Of a stretch of 64,000 bases of DNA, positions 43,119-50,500 are shown piece by piece. The position numbers and the translations under genes are program-made. The first letter of the stretch is position 1; every line of letters begins with the position of its first letter. The stretch is from the NCBI RefSeq assembly GCF_018332695.1, contig NZ_BOQN01000059.1:160526-224525 (forward strand), read 5' to 3'. The notes below the pieces were generated by a model. It was not told where the DNA came from. It saw nothing but the letters and a program-made list of their open reading frames with translations, and made no database searches. This stretch comes from Paractinoplanes toevensis. GTDB lineage: Bacteria; Actinomycetota; Actinomycetes; Mycobacteriales; Micromonosporaceae.

Positions 43119-44141
43119 CTAACCGAGTTCGGCGGGCACCGTGATGACGTCCACCAGGGCGTTCTTGCGGAGCAGGGTGATCGGGAGGTTGGCGCCGATC
43201 GCCGGGCTGAGCATGAGCCGCTGCAGGGCCTGAACGGTCTGCAGCGGCTGGCCGCCCGCCGAGATCAGCACGTCGCCCAGGTAGATCCCGGCCGAACCGG
43301 CCGGGCTGCCGGGAACGACCTCGACGACCCGCAGCCCGAGCTTCTGTCCCAGGCGGGTGGCCAGGGGCGGGGGCAGCGGGCTCGGCATGCCGGCCACGCC
43401 CAGCCAGGCCCGCCGGACCCGGCCGGTGGCGACCAGCTCGCCGATGATCGTGCGGGTGGTGGAGTTGATCGGTACGGCCAGGCCCAGGCCGTACCCGGCG
43501 ACCGCGGTGTTGATGCCGACCACCGTGCCGGTCGAATCGGCCAGCGCGCCGCCCGAGTTGCCGGGGTTCAGCGCGGCATCGGTCTGGATGACGCTGTCGA
43601 TGATGCGGACCCGGCGGCCGTCGCGGGCCGGCAGGGACCGGCCCAGGCCGGAGACCACCCCGGCGGTCACCGATCCGGCGAGACCCATCGGGTTGCCGAC
43701 CGCCACCACCAGCTGGCCGATCTTCAGGAGATCGGCGTCGCCGAGCGGCGCGGCCGGTGCGCCCGGGTTGTGCACCCGGACCACGGCGAGGTCGGAGAGC
43801 GGGTCCGCGCCGACCACGTCGAATCGAGTCTCGGTGCCGTCGGCGAAATCGGCGGTGCCGCCGGTCGCGCCCGCGACCACATGGGCGTTGGTGAGCAGGA
43901 ATCCGTCGTCGGTGAAGGTGACGGCCGAGCCGGCGCCGGCCCCGCGGGCGCTGCGCACCGAAAGCGCGGCGACCGAGGGGAGCAGGCTCGTGGCGACACC
44001 GGTCACGACGCGGCTGTAGGCATCGAGTGCCCCAGGTTCGACACCCGTGTGTTCGGTATCCATGACGGCGTCAACAAAGCGCTGGTCAAGGTCCATGCCG
44101 CGGCGGCGTCCGCCCACGGCGAACAGACCCTCATCACTCAT
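43119..44141 (-). CDS. HtrA-like serine protease with PDZ domain
   Basis: A 340-aa trypsin-fold protease. Catalytic residues are His87 (LLTNAHVVAG), Asp117 (PLSDLAVVRV) and Ser196 (LNPGNSGGAL). One C-terminal PDZ domain (about 255-335) contains LGLRVVEVVPGSPAGSAGIYLGDVLI. Unlike DegP or membrane HtrA, no signal peptide or transmembrane helix is visible at the N-terminus, so it may act in the cytoplasm. ATG 44141 was chosen; in-frame ATG at 44096 is possible and neither has a clear ribosome site. It is divergent from a small Cys-rich protein gene. Confidence 0.88.
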   Translation of the reverse strand: MSDEGLFAVGGRRRGMDLDQRFVDAVMDTEHTGVEPGALDAYSRVVTGVATSLLPSVAALSVRSARGAGAGSAVTFTDDGFLLTNAHVVAGATGGTADFADGTETRFDVVGADPLSDLAVVRVHNPGAPAAPLGDADLLKIGQLVVAVGNPMGLAGSVTAGVVSGLGRSLPARDGRRVRIIDSVIQTDAALNPGNSGGALADSTGTVVGINTAVAGYGLGLAVPINSTTRTIIGELVATGRVRRAWLGVAGMPSPLPPPLATRLGQKLGLRVVEVVPGSPAGSAGIYLGDVLISAGGQPLQTVQALQRLMLSPAIGANLPITLLRKNALVDVITVPAELG

Positions 44142-44228
44142 CGCACCCGTTGTCCGACCCTGGGTGAGCCTCCTGCGGTTGTATCTGACGTACCGGAGGT
44201 TGCAACACATCCCGACGGAGTGTGACGG

Positions 44229-44531
44229 ATGGTCATCGCCGACCAGTCAGTGCCGCCCGACATCGTGGATCGCCTTCTCTGGCGAGACGCCCAGCAGATG
44301 CTGGGACGGCACGCGGAGGCGGATCACGAAGGTAACTGCGTCTGGTGCGGATGGCGGTGGCCGTGCGCTCCGCGCCGCCTGGCCGAACGCGCCGACGCGG
44401 CGTCCCGCCGCCCGTGGCGGGAGGCATGGACCCTGCGGCACGACCTGAACAGCATCCGGGCCATGCCCGGCTTCGGGGACAACATGGACAGAGGTGCCCG
44501 CTACCACAACCGCGGTGATCTCCACTACTGA
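44229..44531 (+). CDS. Small cysteine-motif protein, actinobacterial
   Basis: A 100-aa protein with CVWCGWRWPCAPRRLAERAD (residues about 37-56). The C-x2-C followed by a P-C motif and an RRLAERA helix is typical of short actinobacterial proteins that may bind one zinc or other metal ion. The rest is helical, and I do not recognise a function. Start ATG 44229, with GGAG about 10 nt upstream; a downstream start is possible. Confidence 0.6.
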   Translation: MVIADQSVPPDIVDRLLWRDAQQMLGRHAEADHEGNCVWCGWRWPCAPRRLAERADAASRRPWREAWTLRHDLNSIRAMPGFGDNMDRGARYHNRGDLHY

Positions 44532-44855
44532 CAACTCCATCGCACCACGCTTCGACGTCGCCGACAGCTTGACCTCCCCCGGCAGGCCCCGGCTCTCCAG
44601 CCCGTCGACGTCTCCCGGCGGTGATGCCGCTGCGCCCCGCCAGCGCCGCGGCATCCCGCAACAGGACCCGCCCTACAACTGGTCAGGACCGGCACGCCTC
44701 CGCTGGTCCAGCGCCTCCGGCCAGGCGCGACCCCCGGTTTTGGGCGGGGCGGTTGGCGGGAGCGCGTGACCACAGGTTCCCCCGCAATAACTCGGTCGCG
44801 CGCTCCCGCCCACCTATAAAGTGGAAGCGGTCCATAGTGGAGGTGCGGCGACCAC
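44532..44855. other. Intergenic region with inverted repeat
   Basis: This 324-nt gap has no gene I can support. It holds a 12-bp inverted repeat (44755-44766 and 44799-44810) and a TATAAA box at 44815-44820, listed separately, both probably belonging to the STAND regulator downstream. Confidence 0.5.
44755..44820 (+). promoter_or_regulatory. 12-bp inverted repeat and TATAAA upstream of STAND gene
   Basis: GGCGGGAGCGCG (44755-44766) and CGCGCTCCCGCC (44799-44810) are exact complements with a 32-nt spacer. The TATAAA at 44815 is 35 nt before the ATG and an unusually AT-rich -10 for this genome. The arrangement would let a DNA-binding regulator loop or block the promoter; it could also be a hairpin. 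Confidence 0.55.
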
Positions 44856-47051
44856 ATGTCCGTTCCTGCGCAGTTGCCGCCCGACATCACCGAGTTCACC
44901 GGGCGCACCGCCGAGTTGTCCCGGCTCGCCGCCGACCCGGCCGGTGTCACGGTCGTCTTCGGCCCGCCCGGCACCGGCAAGAGCGCCCTCGCCGTGCACT
45001 GGGCCCGCCGGGCCGCACCGCACTACCCCGACGGATGCCTCCACCTCGACCTGCGTGGTTTCGACAGCTCCGCCCCGCGCGAGCCGTCCGACGGCCTGCG
45101 CCTGCTGCTCGCCGGGCTCGGCGTCGAAGCCGGCGCGATGCCCGCCGACCTGGACGGCCGGCTCGGGCTCTACCACCGGCTGACCGCGTCGCTGCGGCTG
45201 TTGCTGGTGCTCGACAACGCCCGCGACGACGAGCAGGTGCGCCCGCTGCTCCCGGCCGGCGCGGCCACCCGCACGGTGGTGACCAGCCGCAGCCGGCTCA
45301 CCGGCCTGGTCGCCGCGGTCGGGGCCCGGCCGCTTCCGGTCGAGGCGCTGCCGATGGCCGACGCCACCGAGCTGTTCCGCCGCCGCCTCGGCCCCGAGGA
45401 GACCGACCCGTCCGCGGAAGCCGAGATCATCCGGGCCTGCGGCGGGCTGCCGCTCGCGCTGACCCTGGCCGCCGCCCGCATCCGCACCGCCGGTTACCCG
45501 CTCGCCGCGCTGGCCGCCCTCGCCGCCGAACTGCGCCGCCCGGCCGGCCGGCTCGACGCGCTCGACGACCTGCGGGCCGTCTTCTCGTGGTCGTACCACG
45601 GGCTCACCCCACCCGCCGCCCGCCTGTTCCGGCTCCTCGGGCTGGCCGCCGGGCCGGACATCGCGCTCGCCGCCGCCTCCGCGCTGAACGGGCAGCCGCC
45701 TGCCGAAACCCGCCGCACGCTGCGCGAGCTCATCGAGTCGGGCCTGCTCGCCGAGCCGATGCCGGGGCGGTACGCGGCGCACGACCTGATCCGCACGTAC
45801 GCCGGTGAGCTGGCCCGCGAGCTCGAGCCGGCGGTCGGCCGCCGAGCTGCCCTCACCCGGCTGCTCGACCACTACACGCACACCGCCTACCAGGCCGACC
45901 TGGTGCTCAACCCGACCCGGGCACCCATCCCGATGACCCTGTCCGCACCCGCCGACGACGCCCGGCCCCGCCCGCTGATCGACATGAAGGACGCCATCGA
46001 CTGGCTGCGCGGGGAACGGGAAACGCTGCTCGCCTCGGTCCGGCAGGCCCGCGACGAGGGCCTCGACACCCAGGCGTGGCAGCTGAGCTGGGCGCTCGAC
46101 TCGTTTCTGCACGAGGAACGGCGATGGGACGACGAAGGCGCGGCCTGGGCGGTGGCCCTGGACGCGGCGGCCACCCTCGCCGACGGGCCGGCCCTGGCGT
46201 ACGCGTATTCCTTCCTGGCCGTCGCCGACGGTCGCCGGCAGCGCTTCGACGGCGCGCAGGAAAATCTGCGCCGCGCCCTCGCCCTCGTGGAGGGCGCCGG
46301 CGACGTGGCCGGCGTCGCGGAGTGCCGGTTCATCCTGTCCTACCTGTGGTGGTTGCAGGGCGATCAGGAACGGGCGCTGGCCGAGGCCGGGACGGCGCTG
46401 GAACTGTTCGGCACGCTCGACGACCCGATCTGGGAGGGCAAGGCGGCGCTGGCGGTGGGTTGGTACCACGCGCAGCGCGGCGAACCGCGGACGGCGCTGA
46501 CCCACTTCGGCCGGGCGCTCGCCCTGCAGCAGCGGTCCGGCGACTGGGAAAACGAGGCCATCACCCGGGACGCCCTCGGCCTGCTGCACCTCTTCACCGG
46601 CGAACAGGATCACGCCGCCCGGCACTTCGAGGAGGGCCTACGGCTGGCCCGCAAGATCGACAACCCGGTGCTGGAGGCGCAGATCCTCGCCCACCTCGGC
46701 GACCAGCACGAAGCGCTGCACGACCCCGACAGTGCCGGCGAGCGCCGCCGTCAGGCGTACGAAATCCTCGCCGACCTCGGCCACCCACAGGCCGCCGACC
46801 TGCGCAGAAAGCTCGCCCCCGCCAGTTCCCCGGACCGGCCCGGCGGGGCCGGCATCCGCGGCCACCGGCTGCGCCGCGGCATGTCGCAGGAAGATCTGGC
46901 CGATCGCACCGGCCTGAGCGTGCGCACCATCCGCTACCTGGAATCCGGCCGGGCCGGCCGGCCCCGCCCCGAGACCATGCGGCTGCTGGCCGACGCCTTC
47001 GGCCTCGAAGGCGGCGAGCGGGAACAGTTCCACCTGGCCATGTCCGGCTGA
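44856..47051 (+). CDS. STAND (NB-ARC) ATPase with TPRs and C-terminal HTH
   Basis: A 731-aa signal-transduction ATPase. Walker A GPPGTGKSAL is at 36-45, Walker B LLLVLDN near 115, and the NB-ARC GxP motif CGGLPLALTLAAARI near 200. A winged-helix/ARC2 part follows, then about six tetratricopeptide-like repeats (about 390-640, WELSWALD... AVGWYHAQRGEPRTALTHFGRALAL). The last 65 residues (from 666) form an XRE-type helix-turn-helix: RLRRGMSQEDLADRTGLSVRTIRYLESGRAG. Most SARP- and XRE-type STAND proteins carry the HTH at the N-terminus; here it is at the C-terminus. It probably senses a ligand and binds DNA. Target unknown. Confidence 0.9.
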   Translation: MSVPAQLPPDITEFTGRTAELSRLAADPAGVTVVFGPPGTGKSALAVHWARRAAPHYPDGCLHLDLRGFDSSAPREPSDGLRLLLAGLGVEAGAMPADLDGRLGLYHRLTASLRLLLVLDNARDDEQVRPLLPAGAATRTVVTSRSRLTGLVAAVGARPLPVEALPMADATELFRRRLGPEETDPSAEAEIIRACGGLPLALTLAAARIRTAGYPLAALAALAAELRRPAGRLDALDDLRAVFSWSYHGLTPPAARLFRLLGLAAGPDIALAAASALNGQPPAETRRTLRELIESGLLAEPMPGRYAAHDLIRTYAGELARELEPAVGRRAALTRLLDHYTHTAYQADLVLNPTRAPIPMTLSAPADDARPRPLIDMKDAIDWLRGERETLLASVRQARDEGLDTQAWQLSWALDSFLHEERRWDDEGAAWAVALDAAATLADGPALAYAYSFLAVADGRRQRFDGAQENLRRALALVEGAGDVAGVAECRFILSYLWWLQGDQERALAEAGTALELFGTLDDPIWEGKAALAVGWYHAQRGEPRTALTHFGRALALQQRSGDWENEAITRDALGLLHLFTGEQDHAARHFEEGLRLARKIDNPVLEAQILAHLGDQHEALHDPDSAGERRRQAYEILADLGHPQAADLRRKLAPASSPDRPGGAGIRGHRLRRGMSQEDLADRTGLSVRTIRYLESGRAGRPRPETMRLLADAFGLEGGEREQFHLAMSG

Positions 47052-47087
47052 ATTGCCGGTTGCTTGCCGGTGCGCTGCCTGGTCGGG

Positions 47088-47666
47088 CTACTCGGCGATC
47101 ACCGACGATGAAGGAACATCTCGGGGGAGCGCCCGGCCGGTCGAAGGACCGTCCGGGCGCGGGAGATCCAGTCCGTAGCGCAACTGCGGCACCGGCTCCC
47201 CACCGATCGCCTCCACCCGCGTCGTGCCGTCCGGCCGCCAGCCGCCCCGGTCGTAGAAGCGCCGGGCCCGCTCGTTCCCCTCGAGCACCCAGAGCACGGC
47301 CCGCCCGTCACCGATCTCCGCGAGCGAGCCGAGCGCGTCGACCATGAGCAGCTTCCCGACCCCACGGCCGACCAGCCCGGGGTCGACGTGGATGGCGTAG
47401 AGCTCAGCGGCCCCGTCCAGCTCACTGGGCCCGACATAGGTGAAGCCGACGAGGCGCCCGTCGCTCTCCGCGACGGTCAGCCGATGCGTGCCCCGCTCCC
47501 ACTTCCAGCGCTCACTCCACCAGGCCCCGAGCGCCGCACCGGAGAGCGTGGCGAGCGCCTCGGCCGAGAGGATGTGCGCATAGGAGTCGGCCCGCGACCG
47601 AAAATGCAGATCCCCAACCCCAAGAAGATCAACATCTTCCCCGGTACGCAGGACAACAGTCATCAC
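47088..47666 (-). CDS. GNAT-family N-acetyltransferase
   Basis: A 192-aa single-domain GNAT protein. Acetyl-CoA binding is suggested by ELYAIHVDPGLVGRGVGKLLM, with the R/Q-x-x-G-x-G pyrophosphate loop as GLVGRGVGKLL, and NERARRFYDRGGW as the final motif. The first two residues are both Met; the start at 47666 or 47663 cannot be separated. Substrate unknown. It converges with the STAND gene and lies 90 nt from the divergent toxin-antitoxin pair. Confidence 0.85.
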   Translation of the reverse strand: MMTVVLRTGEDVDLLGVGDLHFRSRADSYAHILSAEALATLSGAALGAWWSERWKWERGTHRLTVAESDGRLVGFTYVGPSELDGAAELYAIHVDPGLVGRGVGKLLMVDALGSLAEIGDGRAVLWVLEGNERARRFYDRGGWRPDGTTRVEAIGGEPVPQLRYGLDLPRPDGPSTGRALPRDVPSSSVIAE

Positions 47667-47744
47667 CCCACGCTAACCGCTTGCCTCACCTCGACCGGCA
47701 TCGGGAGCCCAAAAGTTTGTACAGGCTTCGCGCCAGCGATCGCC

Positions 47745-47750
47745 TAGACT
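47745..47750 (+). promoter_or_regulatory. -10 box TAGACT for leaderless antitoxin gene
   Basis: TAGACT is followed by 6 nt and then the antitoxin ATG at 47757. No -35 at usual distance was identified. The geometry fits a leaderless promoter. Confidence 0.5.
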
Positions 47751-47756
47751 TCGAGC

Positions 47757-48041
47757 ATGACTATCGTGCCGTTCACTGATGCCCGTAACCGCCTCTCGGA
47801 GCTCATCGACGACGTGGTCAGGACGCACGAGCGAGTGGAGATCACGAGGCACGGTCACCCTGCTGCAGTGCTCATCTCGGCCGACGACCTTGCGGCGCTG
47901 GAGGAGACTCTGGACGTTCTGTCCAGCCCCGAGGCCATGCGACAACTCGCCGAGTCCCGGGCGGCCGTTGAAGCCGGTGACGTCCTGGACAGCGACGAAC
48001 TCGCGGCATTGATGGCGAAGCGGTCAAGGGGAGCCCGGTGA
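47757..48041 (+). CDS. Phd/YefM-family antitoxin
   Basis: A 94-aa type II antitoxin. The N-terminal DNA-binding half has the Phd/YefM signature VPFTDARNRLSELIDDVVRTHERVEITRHGHPAAVLISADDLAALEETL. The C-terminal part from about residue 65 should wrap the toxin. Its stop overlaps the GTG of the toxin gene by 4 nt, so the two are co-translated. It should autorepress the operon through the leaderless promoter. Confidence 0.92.
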   Translation: MTIVPFTDARNRLSELIDDVVRTHERVEITRHGHPAAVLISADDLAALEETLDVLSSPEAMRQLAESRAAVEAGDVLDSDELAALMAKRSRGAR

Positions 48042-48331
48042 GCGACGACCGCGAGTCAGCCCGCTCCCGACTTCGAGTGGCGGGGCCTGCGGCGCGCGCT
48101 CTGGCCGGCCGTCTCCCGGAGAAGGTCGCCGCGGCCGTGTACGAGTTCATCACCACCACGCTCCTGGAGAATCCGCAGCGCGTCGGCAAACGACTGCTGT
48201 TGCCGCCATTCGAAGGCACCTGGTCGGCCAGACGGGGCACGTACCGGGTCCTCTACGAGATCGACAAGGACGATCTCGTCGTGACCGTGACGGCAATCGA
48301 GCATCGTGCGGACGCCTACCGGTCGCGCTGA
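48038..48331 (+). CDS. RelE/ParE-family toxin
   Basis: A 97-aa RelE-superfamily toxin. Marks are RLPEKVAAAVYEFITTTLLENPQRVGKRLLLPPFEGTWSARRGTYRVLYEIDKDDLVVTVTAIEHRADAY, with the arginines of RRGTYRVLYEI and HRADAYR expected in mRNA cleavage or target binding. GTG start overlaps the antitoxin. It is probably a ribosome-dependent mRNA interferase; gyrase poisoning (ParE type) cannot be excluded. Confidence 0.92.
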   Translation: MSDDRESARSRLRVAGPAARALAGRLPEKVAAAVYEFITTTLLENPQRVGKRLLLPPFEGTWSARRGTYRVLYEIDKDDLVVTVTAIEHRADAYRSR

Positions 48332-48332
48332 A

Positions 48333-49229
48333 TCAGCGGCGGGGTGGGAGCGGGACTCGCATGAGGTCTTCGGCCAGGACTATGTCGCCGTTGAAGTGCG
48401 GGCCGGCCTCGGCCAGGAAGCGGGACGGGTCGGGGTATCGCTGGGAGAAGTGGGTCAGGACCAGGGTTCGGACGTTCGACTTGCGGGCCACCGTGGCCGC
48501 CTGGGCCGCGGTCAGGTGGCCTACCTGGGCGGCCAGCTCGGCGTCCTCCTCGAGGAACGTCGACTCGATGACCAGCAGGTCGGCGTTTTCTGCCAGGGCG
48601 TAGACGTTGTCGCACAGGCCCGTGTCCATGATGAAGGCGAACGTCTGGCCGGGGCGGGCCGTGCTCACCTGTTCCAGGGTCACGTCGCCCAGGCGGCCCA
48701 GGCGCTGCAGCTCGCCCACGGCGGGGCCGGCGATGCCGTGTTCGGCCAGGAGGGCCGGGACCATGCGGCGGGTGTCGGGTTCGGTGAGGCGGTAGCCGTA
48801 CGTCGGGAGGGAATGCCATAGCGGACGGGCCGTCAGGCGCCCCGCCGGGGTCTCCGTCTCGAAGATCGCGCCGTCGGCCGGTGCCGCGACTATGTCGGCG
48901 TTGTCCCAGTAGCTGGTGGCGTGCCGCAGGCGGTCGTAGAACTCCTGGCCGGCCGCGGGGTAGTGGACCGTCACCGGGTGCGGGACCTTGTCCAGCGAGA
49001 TGCGCTGCAGGATGCCGGGCAGGCCCAGGCTGTGGTCGCCGTGGAAGTGGGTGATGCAGATCCGCCGCAGCGGGGTCACGGCCAGGCCGGCCAGCAGCAT
49101 CTGGCGCTGGGTGCCCTCGCCGGGATCGAACAGGATCACCTCGTCGTCCCAGCGCAGGACGTAACCGTTGTGGTTGCGGTGACGGGTGGGAACCTGGCTT
49201 GCCGTTCCCAGCACGACCAGCTCGCGCAT
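48333..49229 (-). CDS. rnz: Ribonuclease Z
   Basis: A 298-aa metallo-beta-lactamase nuclease that trims the 3' end of tRNA precursors. The zinc motif THFHGDHSLGLPG, GTASQVPTRHRNHNGY, the later histidine H-x-x-D-T-G block AFIMDTGLCDNVYAL, and the terminal LTHFSQRY define the family. I chose ATG 49229, with GGAG 8 nt upstream; GTG 49235 adds two residues. A structured 73-nt element sits just upstream on the same strand. It is not in an operon with other RNA genes. The tRNA-Leu gene without an encoded CCA is a plausible substrate. Confidence 0.93.
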   Translation of the reverse strand: MRELVVLGTASQVPTRHRNHNGYVLRWDDEVILFDPGEGTQRQMLLAGLAVTPLRRICITHFHGDHSLGLPGILQRISLDKVPHPVTVHYPAAGQEFYDRLRHATSYWDNADIVAAPADGAIFETETPAGRLTARPLWHSLPTYGYRLTEPDTRRMVPALLAEHGIAGPAVGELQRLGRLGDVTLEQVSTARPGQTFAFIMDTGLCDNVYALAENADLLVIESTFLEEDAELAAQVGHLTAAQAATVARKSNVRTLVLTHFSQRYPDPSRFLAEAGPHFNGDIVLAEDLMRVPLPPRR

Positions 49230-49255
49230 CTGCACGCTCCGACGGAGGCATAGGT

Positions 49256-49328
49256 CGACCCCCAGGGGCTTCCACGCACGCGAAGCGAGTCGTGGTCCGG
49301 TCGGACAAGGCCGGATCCCTGGGGGTCG
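49256..49328 (-). ncRNA. Predicted three-way-junction element upstream of rnz
   Basis: CGACCCCCAGGG (49256-49267) pairs exactly with CCCTGGGGGTCG (49317-49328), a 12-bp closing stem. It encloses two hairpins: CCACG/CGTGG (49272-49276 with 49291-49295, extended by CGC-GAA-GCG) and TCCGG/CCGGA (49296-49300 with 49311-49315). On the minus strand it ends 27 nt before the rnz start, so it may be a structured leader. Whether it is transcribed is unknown. Confidence 0.45.
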
Positions 49329-49518
49329 GATGGCTGCCTAGTTTTCGCCGGACCGCTGCCACACGGTCTCGACGCTTGGTTAGACAAGCTGTCGAGGACA
49401 GCGGCTAGCGGACAGCCACCTCACGAGTCCCGTTGCTATCCAACTTTGGACCACCTCCCTTCACGTGTACGGCCACGGTAACCAGCTGATCCGTCCCGTG
49501 CCAACGCTTTTTGAATCA

Positions 49519-50469
49519 CTACAGCCGCGGGAATACGCGGGGGGACGAGTCGGTGCCCTCCACCGCGAGCGCGGCCGGGCCGACGATCAGCGGGTCGGGG
49601 CGGCCGACCACCTCGTGATCCTTGTTCTCGTAATCGAAGCGGCTCAGCACGTGCCGGATCGCCTCGAGGCGGGCGCGCTTCTTGTCGTTGCTCTTCACCA
49701 CCGTCCACGGTGCGTCCGCGGTGTCGGTGTAGAAGAACATCGCCTCCTTGGCCTCGGTGTAATCGCCCCACTTGTCGAGCGACGCGAGGTCCATCGGGGA
49801 GAGCTTCCACTGCCGGACCGGGTCGACCTGGCGGATCGCGAAGCGGGTGCGCTGCTCACCCTGGGTGACCGAGAACCAGAACTTGATCAGGTGGATGCCC
49901 GAGCGCACCAGCATCCGCTCCAACTCGGGGGTCTGCCGCATGAACTCCAGGTATTCGGCGCGGGTGCAGAAACCCATCACCCGCTCGACGCCGGCCCGGT
50001 TGTACCAGGACCGGTCGAACAGCATGATCTCGCCGGCGGCCGGCAGGTGGTTGATGTAGCGCTGGTAATACCACTGGGTGCTCTCGCGCTCGTTCGGTTT
50101 CTCGAGCGCCACCACCGACGCGCCGCGCGGGTTCAGATGCTCCATGAACCGCTTGATCGTGCCGCCCTTGCCGGCCGCGTCCCGGCCCTCGAACAGCACC
50201 ACCATCCGCTCACCGGTGTCCTTGCACCAGTTCTGCAGCTTCAGCAGCTCGATCTGCAGGAGCCGCTTGTGATGGTCGTACTCGCCCCGGGGCATCCGCT
50301 CGTCGTACGGATAGTCCTCGCGCCAGGTGTCGACCGGGCTCCCGTCCTCGTTGAGCAGCACCGGGTCGTCGTCATCGTCGTCCGCGACCCGGTATCCGCC
50401 CAGCGTCGTGACCGGTCCGTCGTACGGCTGGGTGATCTGATCGTCCTGGAACTCCGCCTCCACGTGCAT
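49519..50469 (-). CDS. ppk2: Polyphosphate kinase 2
   Basis: A 316-aa P-loop kinase that transfers phosphate between polyphosphate and nucleotides. The Walker A loop is F-E-G-R-D-A-A-G-K-G-G (about 93-103), the lid and Walker B region includes MLFDRSWYNRAGVERVMGFC, and VTQGEQRTRF and the DPVRQWKLSPMD block complete the class I signature. Such enzymes often favour GDP or ADP phosphorylation. The run of five aspartates at 30-35 is unusual. It is transcribed just downstream (31 nt) of the CYTH-CHAD gene but with a separate start; the two may be in one operon on the minus strand. Confidence 0.94.
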   Translation of the reverse strand: MHVEAEFQDDQITQPYDGPVTTLGGYRVADDDDDDPVLLNEDGSPVDTWREDYPYDERMPRGEYDHHKRLLQIELLKLQNWCKDTGERMVVLFEGRDAAGKGGTIKRFMEHLNPRGASVVALEKPNERESTQWYYQRYINHLPAAGEIMLFDRSWYNRAGVERVMGFCTRAEYLEFMRQTPELERMLVRSGIHLIKFWFSVTQGEQRTRFAIRQVDPVRQWKLSPMDLASLDKWGDYTEAKEAMFFYTDTADAPWTVVKSNDKKRARLEAIRHVLSRFDYENKDHEVVGRPDPLIVGPAALAVEGTDSSPRVFPRL

Positions 50470-50500
50470 AACGTGAGTTCATACCCTGCTCAGGTGAACT

